Source of the DNA: Lachancea kluyveri NRRL Y-12651
Lineage: Eukaryota; Ascomycota; Saccharomycetes; Saccharomycetales; Saccharomycetaceae
Assembly: GCA_000149225.2 (NCBI GenBank)
Contig: CM000692.1
Coordinates: forward strand, 868,001 to 932,000
Direction: 5' to 3'
Length of the DNA stretch: 64,000 bases
Position 1 is the stretch's first letter. Each line of letters starts with the position of its first letter. Of the stretch, positions 7,867 through 18,969 are shown piece by piece. The position numbers and the translations under genes were made by a program. The notes below the pieces were generated by a model, which did no database searches, had not been told where the DNA came from, and saw nothing but the letters and a program-made list of their open reading frames with translations.

Positions 7867-10708
7867 AACTTGTTTATTGATTCAGCTTGTATAAGAACGA
7901 TAGAGTGCGAGATGGTAAAGGAAATACGCTAGTCTTTATTTTATAACGAATATTTCCAAACTGTCGGCTATCTTGATAGACAGCGATCTGTGCGATAGAC
8001 ATCTTTATCGTGATTGTGTTGATACCCAATGGGGAAATTGGATGCGGGGCACGTGATATGGAGCTCCCTATTGCGCTGGCGTGTGTGTCATGTGATTTTT
8101 TTAGACATTTACATATAAGGTTTACAAATCTTTTGCAGGAAAAGCTGGAATATTTCTTATTGTTTTAGGATTATTAATAGTATTGGTCGACACAAATGGG
8201 GCCTTTGGTCCTAGTAAACTTATTCCGCGGAACTTGTTAATTGCTTCTTATCTAATATTTTCTGGTTTACATGTAGTTCCCTGTTAAGCGTGCGTGCAAA
8301 AAGTATTATTCTCAAAAGCCTTTGAAATGATTGTATTATCTTATGAATAACACGGGTATGTGCAGATCAGGCGGATAGTGAACACTTACGTGTCTCTTTT
8401 ATTTATGCCTTGGCAAAAGCGTCACCCGTTTATAACGTAGCTGTTTTTTTTTCAGCATTCTTAATGCTAGGGCTATTACAATTTGAAAACGAGTAATTAG
8501 CTTGTTCTAATGTTAGATTAAATGAACAAAAAGTCTGTATGATTTCTATTCAATTCTTGATGGCTCGAGCTCGTATTCTCGTGATAGTACAGTGTTAGTT
8601 GTTTCGCTGAAAGACACATGCGTCCCCGTTTCTTTTGTAGATCACCCTATTTTAATATCTCATGACGTCGGTGTTGGGTCCAACTTTTGTGATACTTACT
8701 TTGGCTATCGTGGCAATATATATAGATACCAAATGGTCTCTCCAAGAACTTTTAGAAAACTCTGGTGTCAGCAAATTCATCGTTCGTTAGATGATATTTG
8801 AGATAGCGTAAAAGGCCGTGGTTACGAAGAAAGATATATTTTTAGTATACCAGTACTTTAGAAGGTAACTTCTGCTCCAGTGATGAGGTTCAAATGAGAA
8901 TAGAGCCTCTGCTCTTTTTTTGCTCTTGTTGACTAGCTAACGTATGTTCTAGAAATTACAAGACCGTAAATTGCATAAAGCCTACTCATAACCGAAATAA
9001 AATCACATTTATCATCTGCGAGTAAATATGTTTGTCAGCGATATTGGAATGGAGGCACGGCGCTGAGCTCGTAGATACGGAAATAAAGATATATACGTTA
9101 CAGCGTATACTTTTCCTTGCTTGCTACACAAGTGGATAACAAAAGTATTGAAAAATATCTTAACTGCGTGGTCTGTTTGGCATCCAGCCTTACACGCGAC
9201 AAAAAAAAAAAAAAAAAGAAAATAATAATAAAATAGAAACTGAAAGAATGGACAAGAATGCTATAGCAACCAAGCAAGTCACACCCAGATAGGGGTGGAA
9301 ATAGAAATAGCTGTACCAAATAATGGTTAAGTAAGCTCTATTGGTAAATTTAGCATTGCCGGCTGGTGTAACGTTCTTAGCTATCGTGTCATGAAATGGA
9401 CAATCGTCAAATTGTGGACATGGAAACGTTAACTCCACGATTCCGTCAGAAAAGTGGATCGCTGCTTGTTCCCAGTACCTGTACATGGTTGAAGTTGTCA
9501 TTTCAATAGTATTCCTTCCCCGGTTTTGAAGTAGTACTGTCACGCAGAGAGCTTCTCTAAACGACAACGGCGCGTCATGTTAGCTCCCCTTGACATCTTG
9601 TCATGAGGGATGGTCATCCGCCTCTGTTAATCAAAGGCAAGCATCTAAAACTCCTGGGTATGCTCCGCGTTATTCTGTGGATCAGCATGCTTTTAGGCGT
9701 CGAAATGGACCTATGCAACCATATCTCTGAAAATCTGCATAACATATTTTTCTGAGATGGATTTCCAAATAGCGAAAACGGTTTTCTGACAGACTGTTGT
9801 ACGTATTACCAGGTGAAGAGAGATGAGAGAACTCGTAAATTCACTAAAGGCTAGCTCTGCCAATTTACATCGGTAATCTCACTGCTGAGACGCGCTTCAG
9901 ATTTACGTACTACGTTGTTCACTAGCCTTACTTTGTTCTTTTCCATCGCTTCTCTTAGCAAGTTAATTTTGATAAAACTTTCTTCCAAGCTTACGGTGAT
10001 GAGTTCCACTACTTTTTGTTTGCATTGTTTTTATTTTCTTACTATGCGATCACAATTACGTTTCGTTTTGTATTATTTACAATGTTACATGTTAAAACGC
10101 ATACAAGACAAGAAAACATTAAAAAAAAAACAGTCTCGAAGCTAACACTACAAGACAGAATATGAGCGTTTACAATTGACGCAGAAACACCTCTGTGTGC
10201 CAATTAGTGCAGTTCACGATCAAGGGGAATGTGAGCAAAATACACCGGTACTTTTCAAGCCGAGTACAATTTCAAAGTACGAGATTCCGGGTACAATATG
10301 AGACAAGTTCCCTTATAATCCGAATCCACCCCACTCCCCCCTCCTTCTCTCTCGAAAGCATACTGGAGCAAGGAGCCTTACATACGCGTTCACCCTCTCC
10401 TTTTGGTCATGTAAACACGATGGCATACTCCCCTTCCAAAAGTCATACGCGACGCTGCGCCTTCGAGGGCCATTTTTTTGGGTGAGACACCCGTTAAGTG
10501 CACCCAAGTCATGTGACCTCATGGGAGTTATCGGGCAGGAAGCTGGGCTCCGACGCCAGCGTTGGCACCCCCATAGGCTTCTTTGTCACTCACCCTCTTT
10601 TGACAGGTATAAAGGAGAGACTTCCAAAACATATTCCTCCTAAATTTATCATATCTCCCTCTTTTACATTGAAAAAAAACCACAGACTACGACAAAGTAT
10701 TAATAACG
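7867..10708. other. Long gene-poor region upstream of HMX1 and the Zn2Cys6 gene
   Basis: 2.8 kb without a recognisable gene. Seen here: a CACGTGAT E-box at 8050-8057; a 42-codon ATG frame (8662-8790, plus) with one hydrophobic segment (FVILTLAIVAIYI); and a 125-codon minus frame (9190-9567) with cysteines in its middle and a long hydrophobic end, partly made by a T-rich tract. Neither frame matches a family I know, and both could be chance. An HMX1 promoter element cluster at the right end is listed separately. Confidence 0.5.
10480..10506 (+). promoter_or_regulatory. Cluster of Aft1/Aft2-type iron-response elements
   Basis: Three CACCC cores in 27 bp: an inverted pair GGGTG-AGA-CACCC (10480-10492) and TGCACCCA (10499-10506), which fits the Aft1 consensus YRCACCCR exactly. 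They lie about 200 bp upstream of HMX1, which in S. cerevisiae is induced by Aft1 on iron starvation. A TATAAAG box follows near 10610. Confidence 0.6.
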
Positions 10709-11638
10709 ATGTCCGCTACTACTATACCATCTCCTACCGATGTTGGCGCCTTAGCCAACAGGATTAATTTCCATACTAGAGACTCTCACAACAAGATTAA
10801 TGCTGATATGAGCGTGAAACTAGCGTTTGCTATGAAACACGGTCATATTTACAGACAAGGGATTTTGGCATTCTACTACATCTTTGCTGCTGTAGAGCAG
10901 GAAATAGATAACTTGCTCCAGAATGCTTCGACGCCGCTCGAGTTACAAACTCAGAAAATTTTGAACCAATTTTGGTGCGAAGAGTTCCGTAGAAGCAATA
11001 TGATATTCCAGGATTTGGAGCTCCTATACAGTAAGGAATATTCTACAAGGACGGAACTGCATGCATTCTTAGATGACAACGTTTTGCCTCCACAACAACA
11101 GGCTTTTGTTGAGTATATTCACCAGACGGTCCGTGAAAAGCCATACACGATACTTGCGTACTGTCATGTTTTGTACTTGGCGCTTTTCGCTGGCGGGAAG
11201 CTAATGAAGTCTAACATCTACAGACACACTGGTTTGTTTCCAAAGTTTCAACACTTGACCCCTGAGCAAATTGTTCGCCGTGGTACAAATTTCTTTACTT
11301 TCAGCGAAGAAGGTGCTGACGCAGAAGGTAAGCTACGTTGGGAGTACAAGAAAGGTTACGAACTGGCTACAAGGAAAGAATTAACGGAAGAGCAAAAGCA
11401 GGAGATTATCAAAGTTTCTAGTGAAATATTTGACTGGAACATGGATGTTATTGGTGAATTGGGTGAAATCAACAGAAATGAATTGATGGGCAAGTTTAGT
11501 TTTAAGCTGGTGTCTTTCATTTTGGAAGAATGGAAGTACTCAGAAAAACTGTCCAAAGAGAATAAAATAACCATCTTGGTTATTTTTGCGATTCTGCAAT
11601 TCCTACTGGCGTACTGGCTACTACGTAAATTGTTCTGA
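10709..11638 (+). CDS. HMX1: Heme oxygenase Hmx1, ER tail-anchored
   Basis: A 309-residue heme oxygenase family protein that breaks down heme and frees iron during iron starvation. The likely proximal heme ligand is His27 within TRDSHNKIN near the N-terminus, and the helical heme oxygenase core follows to about residue 270. The C-terminus is a single hydrophobic segment (about 287-309) ending in RKLF, the expected tail anchor that holds the enzyme in the ER membrane. Length and layout match S. cerevisiae YLR205C (317 residues). The ATG lies 28 bases after an AC-rich leader. The neighbours COX24 and MSS51 (YLR204W, YLR203C) confirm the orthology. Regulation by iron is supported by the CACCC cluster upstream. 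Confidence 0.95.
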   Translation: MSATTIPSPTDVGALANRINFHTRDSHNKINADMSVKLAFAMKHGHIYRQGILAFYYIFAAVEQEIDNLLQNASTPLELQTQKILNQFWCEEFRRSNMIFQDLELLYSKEYSTRTELHAFLDDNVLPPQQQAFVEYIHQTVREKPYTILAYCHVLYLALFAGGKLMKSNIYRHTGLFPKFQHLTPEQIVRRGTNFFTFSEEGADAEGKLRWEYKKGYELATRKELTEEQKQEIIKVSSEIFDWNMDVIGELGEINRNELMGKFSFKLVSFILEEWKYSEKLSKENKITILVIFAILQFLLAYWLLRKLF

Positions 11639-11978
11639 GTGTATAATTGCAGAGATCAAGCTTTGTGACTAGTTCAACAGGCTTCAACTCTTGGGGAAAA
11701 TAAAATATGAAAAATTTTAATGGAAAAGAACTTATAATAAAGGTAAACATGTCTTTCCCTTTCACCTCGGCTTACTACTATTCTCTTTTTTTTGTTTTTT
11801 TTTTTTTTTTTTTTTTTTTTCTTTCGTTTGTTTGTGTTGTCTTTACTATCATAACTAGGAATCTGATTCGATACCCTTTTTTTCTATTTTTTTTTTGAAT
11901 TATATACATGGAAATGTGACATACATGTTCGTTACAGAGTAAGTACATGCCGGACATGGAAATTGAATATGCGGCTTT
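11639..11978. other. Convergent intergenic HMX1/COX24 with T tracts
   Basis: 3' ends of two converging genes. Holds a long T-rich tract (about 11785-11821) and a second one near 11877-11896. No gene seen. Confidence 0.5.
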
Positions 11979-12290
11979 CTAATTACCTTGGCTTTGCTTT
12001 CTCTTCTCAGCCTTTTGTCTCTTTCTTCTCTTTCTCAGCTTGTGCTTTTTCATCTTTAGTTTTCTTTTTCTCATCACACTGTCCAAAACCATCTCAAGTT
12101 CATTACCAGCGGATTCTTCAGTGATTGTGGAACAACGTATAGGCTGTGGTACTAGCAATGGGGCAAATACACTTCTAACCGAGGTGGTGGCACACTGCAT
12201 GGAATAGAACGAGCGAGATACCACCTGAGTGCGTGCCATAAGGCTTGTGACGCTGCAAATGTGCCTCATAGAGCCAAAGATCGTCGCCAT
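11979..12290 (-). CDS. COX24: Mitochondrial small-subunit ribosomal protein mS38 (Cox24/Qri5)
   Basis: A 103-residue protein with an N-terminal presequence-like stretch rich in Arg, Ser and Thr and without acidic residues over the first 30 or so positions. The C-terminal domain is extremely basic ([20 protein letters not shown]), the hallmark of the mS38/AURKAIP1 family. In S. cerevisiae Cox24 (YLR204W, 111 residues) is a mitoribosome subunit needed for COX1 mRNA processing and translation. It is divergently placed with MSS51, the COX1 translational activator, with 245 bp between the start codons; S. cerevisiae has the same pair. The shared promoter contains GAAAAATTTT near 12405 and a CATGTGAC E-box-like site near 12421. 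Confidence 0.93.
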   Translation of the reverse strand: MATIFGSMRHICSVTSLMARTQVVSRSFYSMQCATTSVRSVFAPLLVPQPIRCSTITEESAGNELEMVLDSVMRKRKLKMKKHKLRKRRKRQKAEKRKQSQGN

Positions 12291-12535
12291 TTGAACTTTC
12301 CACGGGCTTCAAGCAAATGCTATACTGTTGAACTTCTCACTCAAGAAATACAACAGACATCCTTTCTCCTCGAGAAAAGAACAAAAGAAAAAAAAAAAGA
12401 TTGACGAAAAATTTTCCAGTCATGTGACACGAACATTGGTACTCTAGTTTGAAAAGCTTTCAAATTGTAAAGGACCATCCTAAACCAGTGAGACTTTTGT
12501 TGCAAACAATAATAACTCTCTACGGACAAACACCG

Positions 12536-13807
12536 ATGCTTTTGAGTGCCTATAAGAGATGCAGTATTGCACCAGCCAGCGCTACACGTATTCAAAAACG
12601 CCACATAATTGGCTTTGTGAGAAATGCTCTAGGTTTGGACCCTCCTCCTTCCCCAGATGATCCTACTCCAGATAATAGGTTCCATCCCTGGGACCAATCT
12701 CCGTCTCCAGATTTGCGCACAAGAGCTGCAACAATAAGAGCCCTTGCTCGTTGTCCTGTTACGGGAAAAGAGATAAATTATACTTGCCCTCAAAGTGGTA
12801 TTCCTACCCATCATTCGAGGGAGGCATGGGAACAAGACACCATGTATCACGCCACGAAGAAATATGAAATTTTGAAGAAAGTCAATATCTATGAGCATGA
12901 CTTGAGAAGTGGCAGACCTTTCCCAGAATTCGATTTCCCACAGGACCAAGACTATGATCGTATGGTCAACATGACCAACTGGGATTTATTTTTTTATACA
13001 AGGCAGTTTTACTCCATGGATACGGAATTCCAGCTAGCTGCAGTGACTAAAATGCTGAGCTATCCAACCACTGTCGGATCGGTGCTACACGAATTTTCGC
13101 CATATGCCTTGAACCCCAAGGGTCCTATTACTTTAGAAGGTTTAAAAAGTTTAGCAGCATTACGTTACACCCTATACCCTCAACAGCACAGAAAGGTTTC
13201 TGCAGCCACCAAAGATCGTCCAATGAGAATATTTATTCTAGGCGCCCGTGCTGAAGCACAACTTCCAGGACACGTTTGGAAGCAATTCCAATTCCTATTT
13301 CCGGAAATCAACTTCGAACTACATTTCATTGGCCCAGAATCCTTCTACGACCGTGAAAAACGCGAGTATATCACCTCGTCCACACCAATTGTCAGAAGAG
13401 TCGACGAAACTTTGAGCTTCGTTTACCATACCGATTACTTCCACGTATTCCACGAAGCTCAGGACTTTTTTCCTTATGATCCTTACTTGGATATTTTCTT
13501 CTGCTTTCACCCCGGTTTCGCAGCCCCCGAGTCTACTGAACACTGGATGGGTAAGACTATGGAGGGATTGCTAGAAACCAAATGTGCCATCTTTACTACT
13601 GGGTTTAACGAACAAGACTTGGTACGCGATATGACTGCCGTGCGGGAAAAATACGGTAATGAAATGGATATGTTAATGGAACCGGTGAGGAATTTGTTTG
13701 GAAGTACCAAATGGGAGTTGAACGATATGAATCCACAGGAAGTTTACCAATTCAATATGTATATTGCAGGATTCAGGGGTAAAAGATACCACGCCATCGA
13801 GGTGTAA
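12536..13807 (+). CDS. MSS51: COX1 translational activator Mss51
   Basis: A 423-residue mitochondrial protein that activates COX1 mRNA translation and binds newly made Cox1, coupling synthesis to complex IV assembly. Two CPx heme-regulatory motifs are visible near the N-terminus (RCPVTG and TCPQSG), as in S. cerevisiae. The sequence is close to YLR203C throughout, including the ends FVRNALGLDPPPSP and MNPQEVYQFNMYIAGFRGKR. The upstream frame extends to a TTG at 12449; the ATG at 12536 gives a presequence (AYKRCSIAPASATRIQKRH) and a length close to the 436 residues of S. cerevisiae. MSS51 and CDC36 converge, with a 232 bp gap. Confidence 0.96.
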   Translation: MLLSAYKRCSIAPASATRIQKRHIIGFVRNALGLDPPPSPDDPTPDNRFHPWDQSPSPDLRTRAATIRALARCPVTGKEINYTCPQSGIPTHHSREAWEQDTMYHATKKYEILKKVNIYEHDLRSGRPFPEFDFPQDQDYDRMVNMTNWDLFFYTRQFYSMDTEFQLAAVTKMLSYPTTVGSVLHEFSPYALNPKGPITLEGLKSLAALRYTLYPQQHRKVSAATKDRPMRIFILGARAEAQLPGHVWKQFQFLFPEINFELHFIGPESFYDREKREYITSSTPIVRRVDETLSFVYHTDYFHVFHEAQDFFPYDPYLDIFFCFHPGFAAPESTEHWMGKTMEGLLETKCAIFTTGFNEQDLVRDMTAVREKYGNEMDMLMEPVRNLFGSTKWELNDMNPQEVYQFNMYIAGFRGKRYHAIEV

Positions 13808-14039
13808 TGACACTAGCCAGATTCATATCACTCGCCCGTTTTTTTAGAAGTAACTTGTATATAAATATATCCCCCCCATTCTTTTACTTCATTTAAGATT
13901 TACCATCACAATTGCCATACTTTCTCAACTTTTTTCTTTCTTTTTTCTAGCTTTTTGTTTCTGTTACTTACGAAGCCAAAATGATTACCCGTTGGTATCC
14001 CTGCATGTTACGCATATTCAAACATTGCATTACAACCTA

Positions 14040-14615
14040 CTACATAATAGCATTATAGAACAGAACGAAATCCCTTTGACATTTTTCCCAGCGTTGAGGA
14101 TCGAAGAATACGTAACTTCCTCGTTCACTCAGACCATCTTGGGAAACCACCGGTTCCATCATGGGATCTTTGGTTAGCCAAACCTTCAGCGTTTTGTGAT
14201 AGCGCCAGTTACGCTTTCTCAACTCTAGATATGTAATTTCCTGTACTACAGTGCCAGGATGTTTGTAAAACAAGTAGAATAGCGTTTCGTCTTGAAACAA
14301 TGCAATCTTAGGATGGTCCTGTTGCACTGAATTGAAGCTTGGAGGCGAAGGTGATTGTAGTACGTTTGGAATGTTCACAAAGGATTCTGGTGTAAAAAAC
14401 TTGGGCTCAACTTCACTACGAGAAGTCTCAACCCACGGCGATGGGAATGTATCCAATACCCTTGTCTTGTACTCTTGGTTGCTGTCAATCCCTAAGGAGT
14501 GTAACATTGAGGACAAGTCCATGCCCATAGTCATAGCTGGGTCATACTCGGCATTCCCAGTCTCTTGTTTAATTAGCGGTAGCAGCGCCTTCAGCCCGTA
14601 CTTTTCAACAGCCAT
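14040..14615 (-). CDS. CDC36: Ccr4-Not complex subunit Cdc36 (Not2)
   Basis: 191 residues, exactly the S. cerevisiae length. Cdc36/Not2 is a core subunit of the Ccr4-Not complex, which controls mRNA deadenylation and transcription. The C-terminal NOT-box region is almost unchanged (KHPGTVVQEITYLELRKRNW and DPQRWEKCQRDFVLFYNAIM). It is the first chromosome IV-type gene in the interleaved block. It is divergent from FAP7, with 168 bp between start codons. Confidence 0.97.
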   Translation of the reverse strand: MAVEKYGLKALLPLIKQETGNAEYDPAMTMGMDLSSMLHSLGIDSNQEYKTRVLDTFPSPWVETSRSEVEPKFFTPESFVNIPNVLQSPSPPSFNSVQQDHPKIALFQDETLFYLFYKHPGTVVQEITYLELRKRNWRYHKTLKVWLTKDPMMEPVVSQDGLSERGSYVFFDPQRWEKCQRDFVLFYNAIM

Positions 14616-14712
14616 CGGTAGCTCCTTACTTTTGTTCTTTGCTTCTATTCTTTTTCGTTAAATAAAGCTTTTGATGCTGAGAATGGCTTTTTAAAGATTT
14701 GGGGCCTTTTTC

Positions 14713-14721
14713 AAAAATTTT
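14713..14721. promoter_or_regulatory. RRPE-like element upstream of FAP7
   Basis: AAAAATTTT core in a run of related A/T blocks, about 65 bp upstream of FAP7. RRPE elements (TGAAAAATTTT) are bound by Stb3 and mark ribosome-biogenesis genes; no PAC element is seen with it. Confidence 0.4.
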
Positions 14722-14783
14722 CGAAAATTTCATGCTATCAAGAAAACAGAAGCACATAAGTCAGAAAAAAGGCATATAAAGCG

Positions 14784-15410
14784 ATGGAAACCAAAAGATC
14801 AAGACCTAATATCCTAGTTACGGGAACTCCGGGCTGCGGTAAGTCTACAACCTGTGAACTGCTCGTTCGCAGATTATCAGACTATACATATTACAATATC
14901 AGCGACTTTGCTAGAGAACATAAGTGCTACGATGGCTATGACGAAGTGCGTAAGTCTCACATTGTGGACGAAGATAAGCTGTTAGATGAACTGGAACCAC
15001 TTTTACGCAAGGGTAAATCAATAGTCGATTGGCACGTAAATGATGTCTTTCCTGAAAGGCTGATTGATCTAGTTGTTGTGTTGAGATGCGATAACTCAAT
15101 ATTATACGACAGATTACACAAAAGGGGTTATCACGACTCTAAGATAGAAGAGAATCTGGATGCCGAAATCATGGGTGTGGTGATGCAGGATGCTGCTGAA
15201 TCCTACGCGCAAGAGATCGTGGTAGAACTACAGAGTGACACGGTGGAGCATATGGATGCCAATGTGGACAGAATCGTGGAATGGCAAGAGATGTGGTTAA
15301 ACCAACATCCGAATGGCGTAACAAATGAATTAGAACCGGAAAGTGATAATGCAAGCGACAGTGATGATACCCATGGTAGTGCTGATACTAGTGATTCGGA
15401 GCAAGAATAA
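14784..15410 (+). CDS. FAP7: Adenylate kinase-like ribosome assembly ATPase Fap7
   Basis: A 208-residue homolog of human AK6/hCINAP. Fap7 works with Rps14 and is required for late maturation of the small ribosomal subunit (20S to 18S rRNA). The P-loop GTPGCGKST is at about residues 14-22, VDWHVNDVFPERLIDLVVVL is the conserved core, and RLHKRGYHDSKIEENLDAEI is the lid-like region. The C-terminus is acidic (SDNASDSDDTHGSADTSDSE), as in S. cerevisiae YDL166C (197 residues). Confidence 0.96.
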   Translation: METKRSRPNILVTGTPGCGKSTTCELLVRRLSDYTYYNISDFAREHKCYDGYDEVRKSHIVDEDKLLDELEPLLRKGKSIVDWHVNDVFPERLIDLVVVLRCDNSILYDRLHKRGYHDSKIEENLDAEIMGVVMQDAAESYAQEIVVELQSDTVEHMDANVDRIVEWQEMWLNQHPNGVTNELEPESDNASDSDDTHGSADTSDSEQE

Positions 15411-15488
15411 TTTTTATATATATCTCACTTATTCAACGTAAAAGTCCATCGTCAAACATGACCTTTAGTTAAAATGCAGCCGAGCGCC

Positions 15489-15500
15489 TGAAAAAATTTT
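15489..15500 (+). promoter_or_regulatory. RRPE-like element upstream of NRP1
   Basis: TGAAAAAATTTT, one A longer than the RRPE consensus, about 40-50 bp before the NRP1 start codon. Confidence 0.4.
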
Positions 15501-15538
15501 CAACGTTTAGCTAGTTTTTTTTTTTCACTTTCCTCGAG

Positions 15539-16817
15539 ATGAGCTCATTGGCATTCGAGAAAAGTGAGCGAGTCAAAGACAAATCCGAGATGTACTATGT
15601 GGTATTAGAAGCTGAGACGGTTCATGGGGAGGAAAAACCCAAGGACCACACTCGAGTTTCTCGAATCTGCTATCAGTTCATTCACAGCGACACGCTGCAA
15701 AGCGTCTTTGAACAGCCGATAATAGTTGAGGTTGGACCCGGCCAGTTGAGAGAACAAGTTGCACAACTGGACCAACTCGTTACAAGTAAAATTACTAGTG
15801 ATAACCATGAATTTGCACTTGTGTCTTTGAGCTCTACGTGGCATATCCGAGTGACAATACCTCGCCAAGCACGGGATGAAGGATTTATTCTGCCGCCATA
15901 TTTGCAACATCCAAAAGTATTCGACTTGTGGAAGGAGTATGATAGATGGTGTGTAAACCACCCAGAGACATTGCCGCTAAGGAAAAACAGCAATTTGGGC
16001 AAAAAATCGAGGGATCTTCCAGAATTGTCGAGAGTCTTAGAGGCGCCTTTACAAACCTTTCCCCTGGATCAAACTATCGGGATTCTGAGTCAACTTCATA
16101 AGAAATGTTTGCTACCAGAGGATCAATCGATGGTTTTAACGCACCCTTACGATTCGTACCTAGATGTCCGCACTTTTTTGCAAGAGCGTTCTAAGGTGTT
16201 GTACATGAACAATCTTCCGCCAGACACAACGCAGAGTGAACTAGAGAGCTGGTTCACCCAATTTGGGGCCAGGCCCGTCGGCTTTTGGACTGTTAAGAAT
16301 GTCGTGGAAGAAACATCCAACGTTAACAATAACTGGAGCTGTAACAATAGCAGCTATGTCGAAGAGCAGGATAGCATTTCTGGGTTCGTGGTTTTCCAAA
16401 CGCACGAAGAAGCTACAGAGGCGCTCTCGTTAAACGGGCGTTCAATTCTTTCTAATATGGCAAATACAAAGCAGCCTAGGGTGGTTGAGCACGTGGTCGA
16501 GTTACAACCTTCTAGTACGCGTGTTTTAGACCGTGCCCATGAACTTTTGTCACCATTTCCTCAAAGCAAAAACAAGCCAAGACCTGGGGATTGGAACTGT
16601 CCCTCTTGTGGCTTTTCAAACTTTCAAAGGCGTACTGCATGTTTCCGTTGTTCTTTCCCTGCCACTAGCGCTGTTAATGTGAATAAGAGCACCCCAGCAA
16701 GCTTTATAAAACAAGCTACACAAAGATCCGAGTTACATCAACATCAGCAACAGCAACAACAGCAACGGCAACAGCAACAGCAACAGCAACAGCAACAACA
16801 ACAACAACAACAACAGC

Positions 16818-16863
<46 letters not shown>

Positions 16864-17341
16864 TCAGCAGCAGCAGCTGCTGCCACAACAACATCAGCAA
16901 CATCAGCAGCAGCAACCGCAAAATAATCAGCCACAGCAGCATCAACAGCAGCAACAGCAACTACCACAACAACAACAGAAGCCTAGACAACAGCGTCCAC
17001 GCTATAACATTGTCCAGCGCCAACCCTACAGTAACAACGGAATAGGTGCTACAACGAACAATGGTGGAGGTTCCAATGTTCCATTCAGAGCTGGCGATTG
17101 GAAATGTGTCTCATGTACATATCACAATTTTGCCAAAAATGTTGTATGCTTACGTTGTGGTGGGCCCAAGACTGTGGGCGGTGCTGGTGTAGCCAACCAA
17201 GCAAACCTGGATGTTTTGCTACTGGATGGCTCTTGCCAGAACGGGTCTGCATCCACAATTTCATTGAGCGAAATGCACAACGGGGGTAGTAGTTTTGGTG
17301 TTTCTTTGGAGACTAGAAGCTCCTCAGAGCCAGCTTGGTAA
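15539..17341 (+). CDS. NRP1: RNA-binding stress-granule protein Nrp1 with RRM, RanBP2 zinc fingers and polyQ
   Basis: A 600-residue protein (S. cerevisiae YDL167C has 719). Residues about 20-145 look like an ERI-1/RNase T-type exonuclease fold, but LEAE replaces the catalytic FDFE-type motif, so it is probably inactive (inference). An RRM spans about 220-320 (KVLYMNNLPPDTTQ). Two RanBP2-type zinc fingers follow: GDWNCPSCGFSNFQRRTACF near 350 and GDWKCVSCTYHNFAKNVVCL near 520. Between them, residues about 400-480 are Gln/His-rich with an unbroken run of 31 Gln. S. cerevisiae Nrp1 is a putative RNA-binding protein that enters stress granules. It converges on SFA1 with a 136 bp gap. Confidence 0.93.
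16769..16861 (+). repeat. CAA/CAG repeat encoding 31 glutamines in NRP1
   Basis: 93 bp of CAA/CAG codons, mostly CAA in the second half, inside a longer Gln/His-rich tract (16737-16985). A prion-like spacer between two zinc fingers and likely to vary in length between strains. Confidence 0.9.
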
Positions 17342-17477
17342 AATGCACTGGGAAAGGAAAACATGTGTATGTGTAGAGAATAAGAATCATATTGGGCTAG
17401 GCTATAAATATTGCGTACGTACACATATAAAATATGATCGTTCTGTAGCATTTGTCCATAATAACAAGACTGTACGC

Positions 17478-18770
<1,293 letters not shown>

Positions 18771-18835
18771 TTAGAGAACTTTAGTAAAACAGTTTGAGCA
18801 TATCTGAACTTCTTGTGTATCCTATCAAATACAAC

Positions 18836-18855
18836 AAGTCCATTTTAATGGACTT
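18836..18855. promoter_or_regulatory. 20-bp palindrome between SFA1 and COQ9
   Basis: AAGTCCATT-TT-AATGGACTT, two perfect 9-bp arms around TT, in the divergent promoter. It lies about 115 bp from COQ9 and 207 bp from SFA1. The symmetry suggests a dimeric regulator, but I cannot match it to a known yeast factor. Confidence 0.4.
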
Positions 18856-18969
18856 TCGTTACTTGTGTGTAGTCATTGGTTCCTTACAGCCCAATAAATG
18901 AAAAAACGTAACAATTGCTCGTTCTTTACCTCATAAACCCTAAAACAGAACTAAAGACAGAAACCACCA

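Noticed and set aside
8050-8110. Possible centromere start (CDEI-like CACGTGAT)
   Set aside because: No AT-rich CDEII of 80-160 bp and no TTCCGAA CDEIII at the right distance.
13981-14058. 25-codon plus frame beginning with ATG after MSS51
   Set aside because: Runs into the 3' end of CDC36 on the other strand and has no features.
16716-16967. Minus-strand frames rich in Leu or Val opposite NRP1 (and 58633-58864 opposite PIN4)
   Set aside because: Mirror images of the CAA/CAG repeats.
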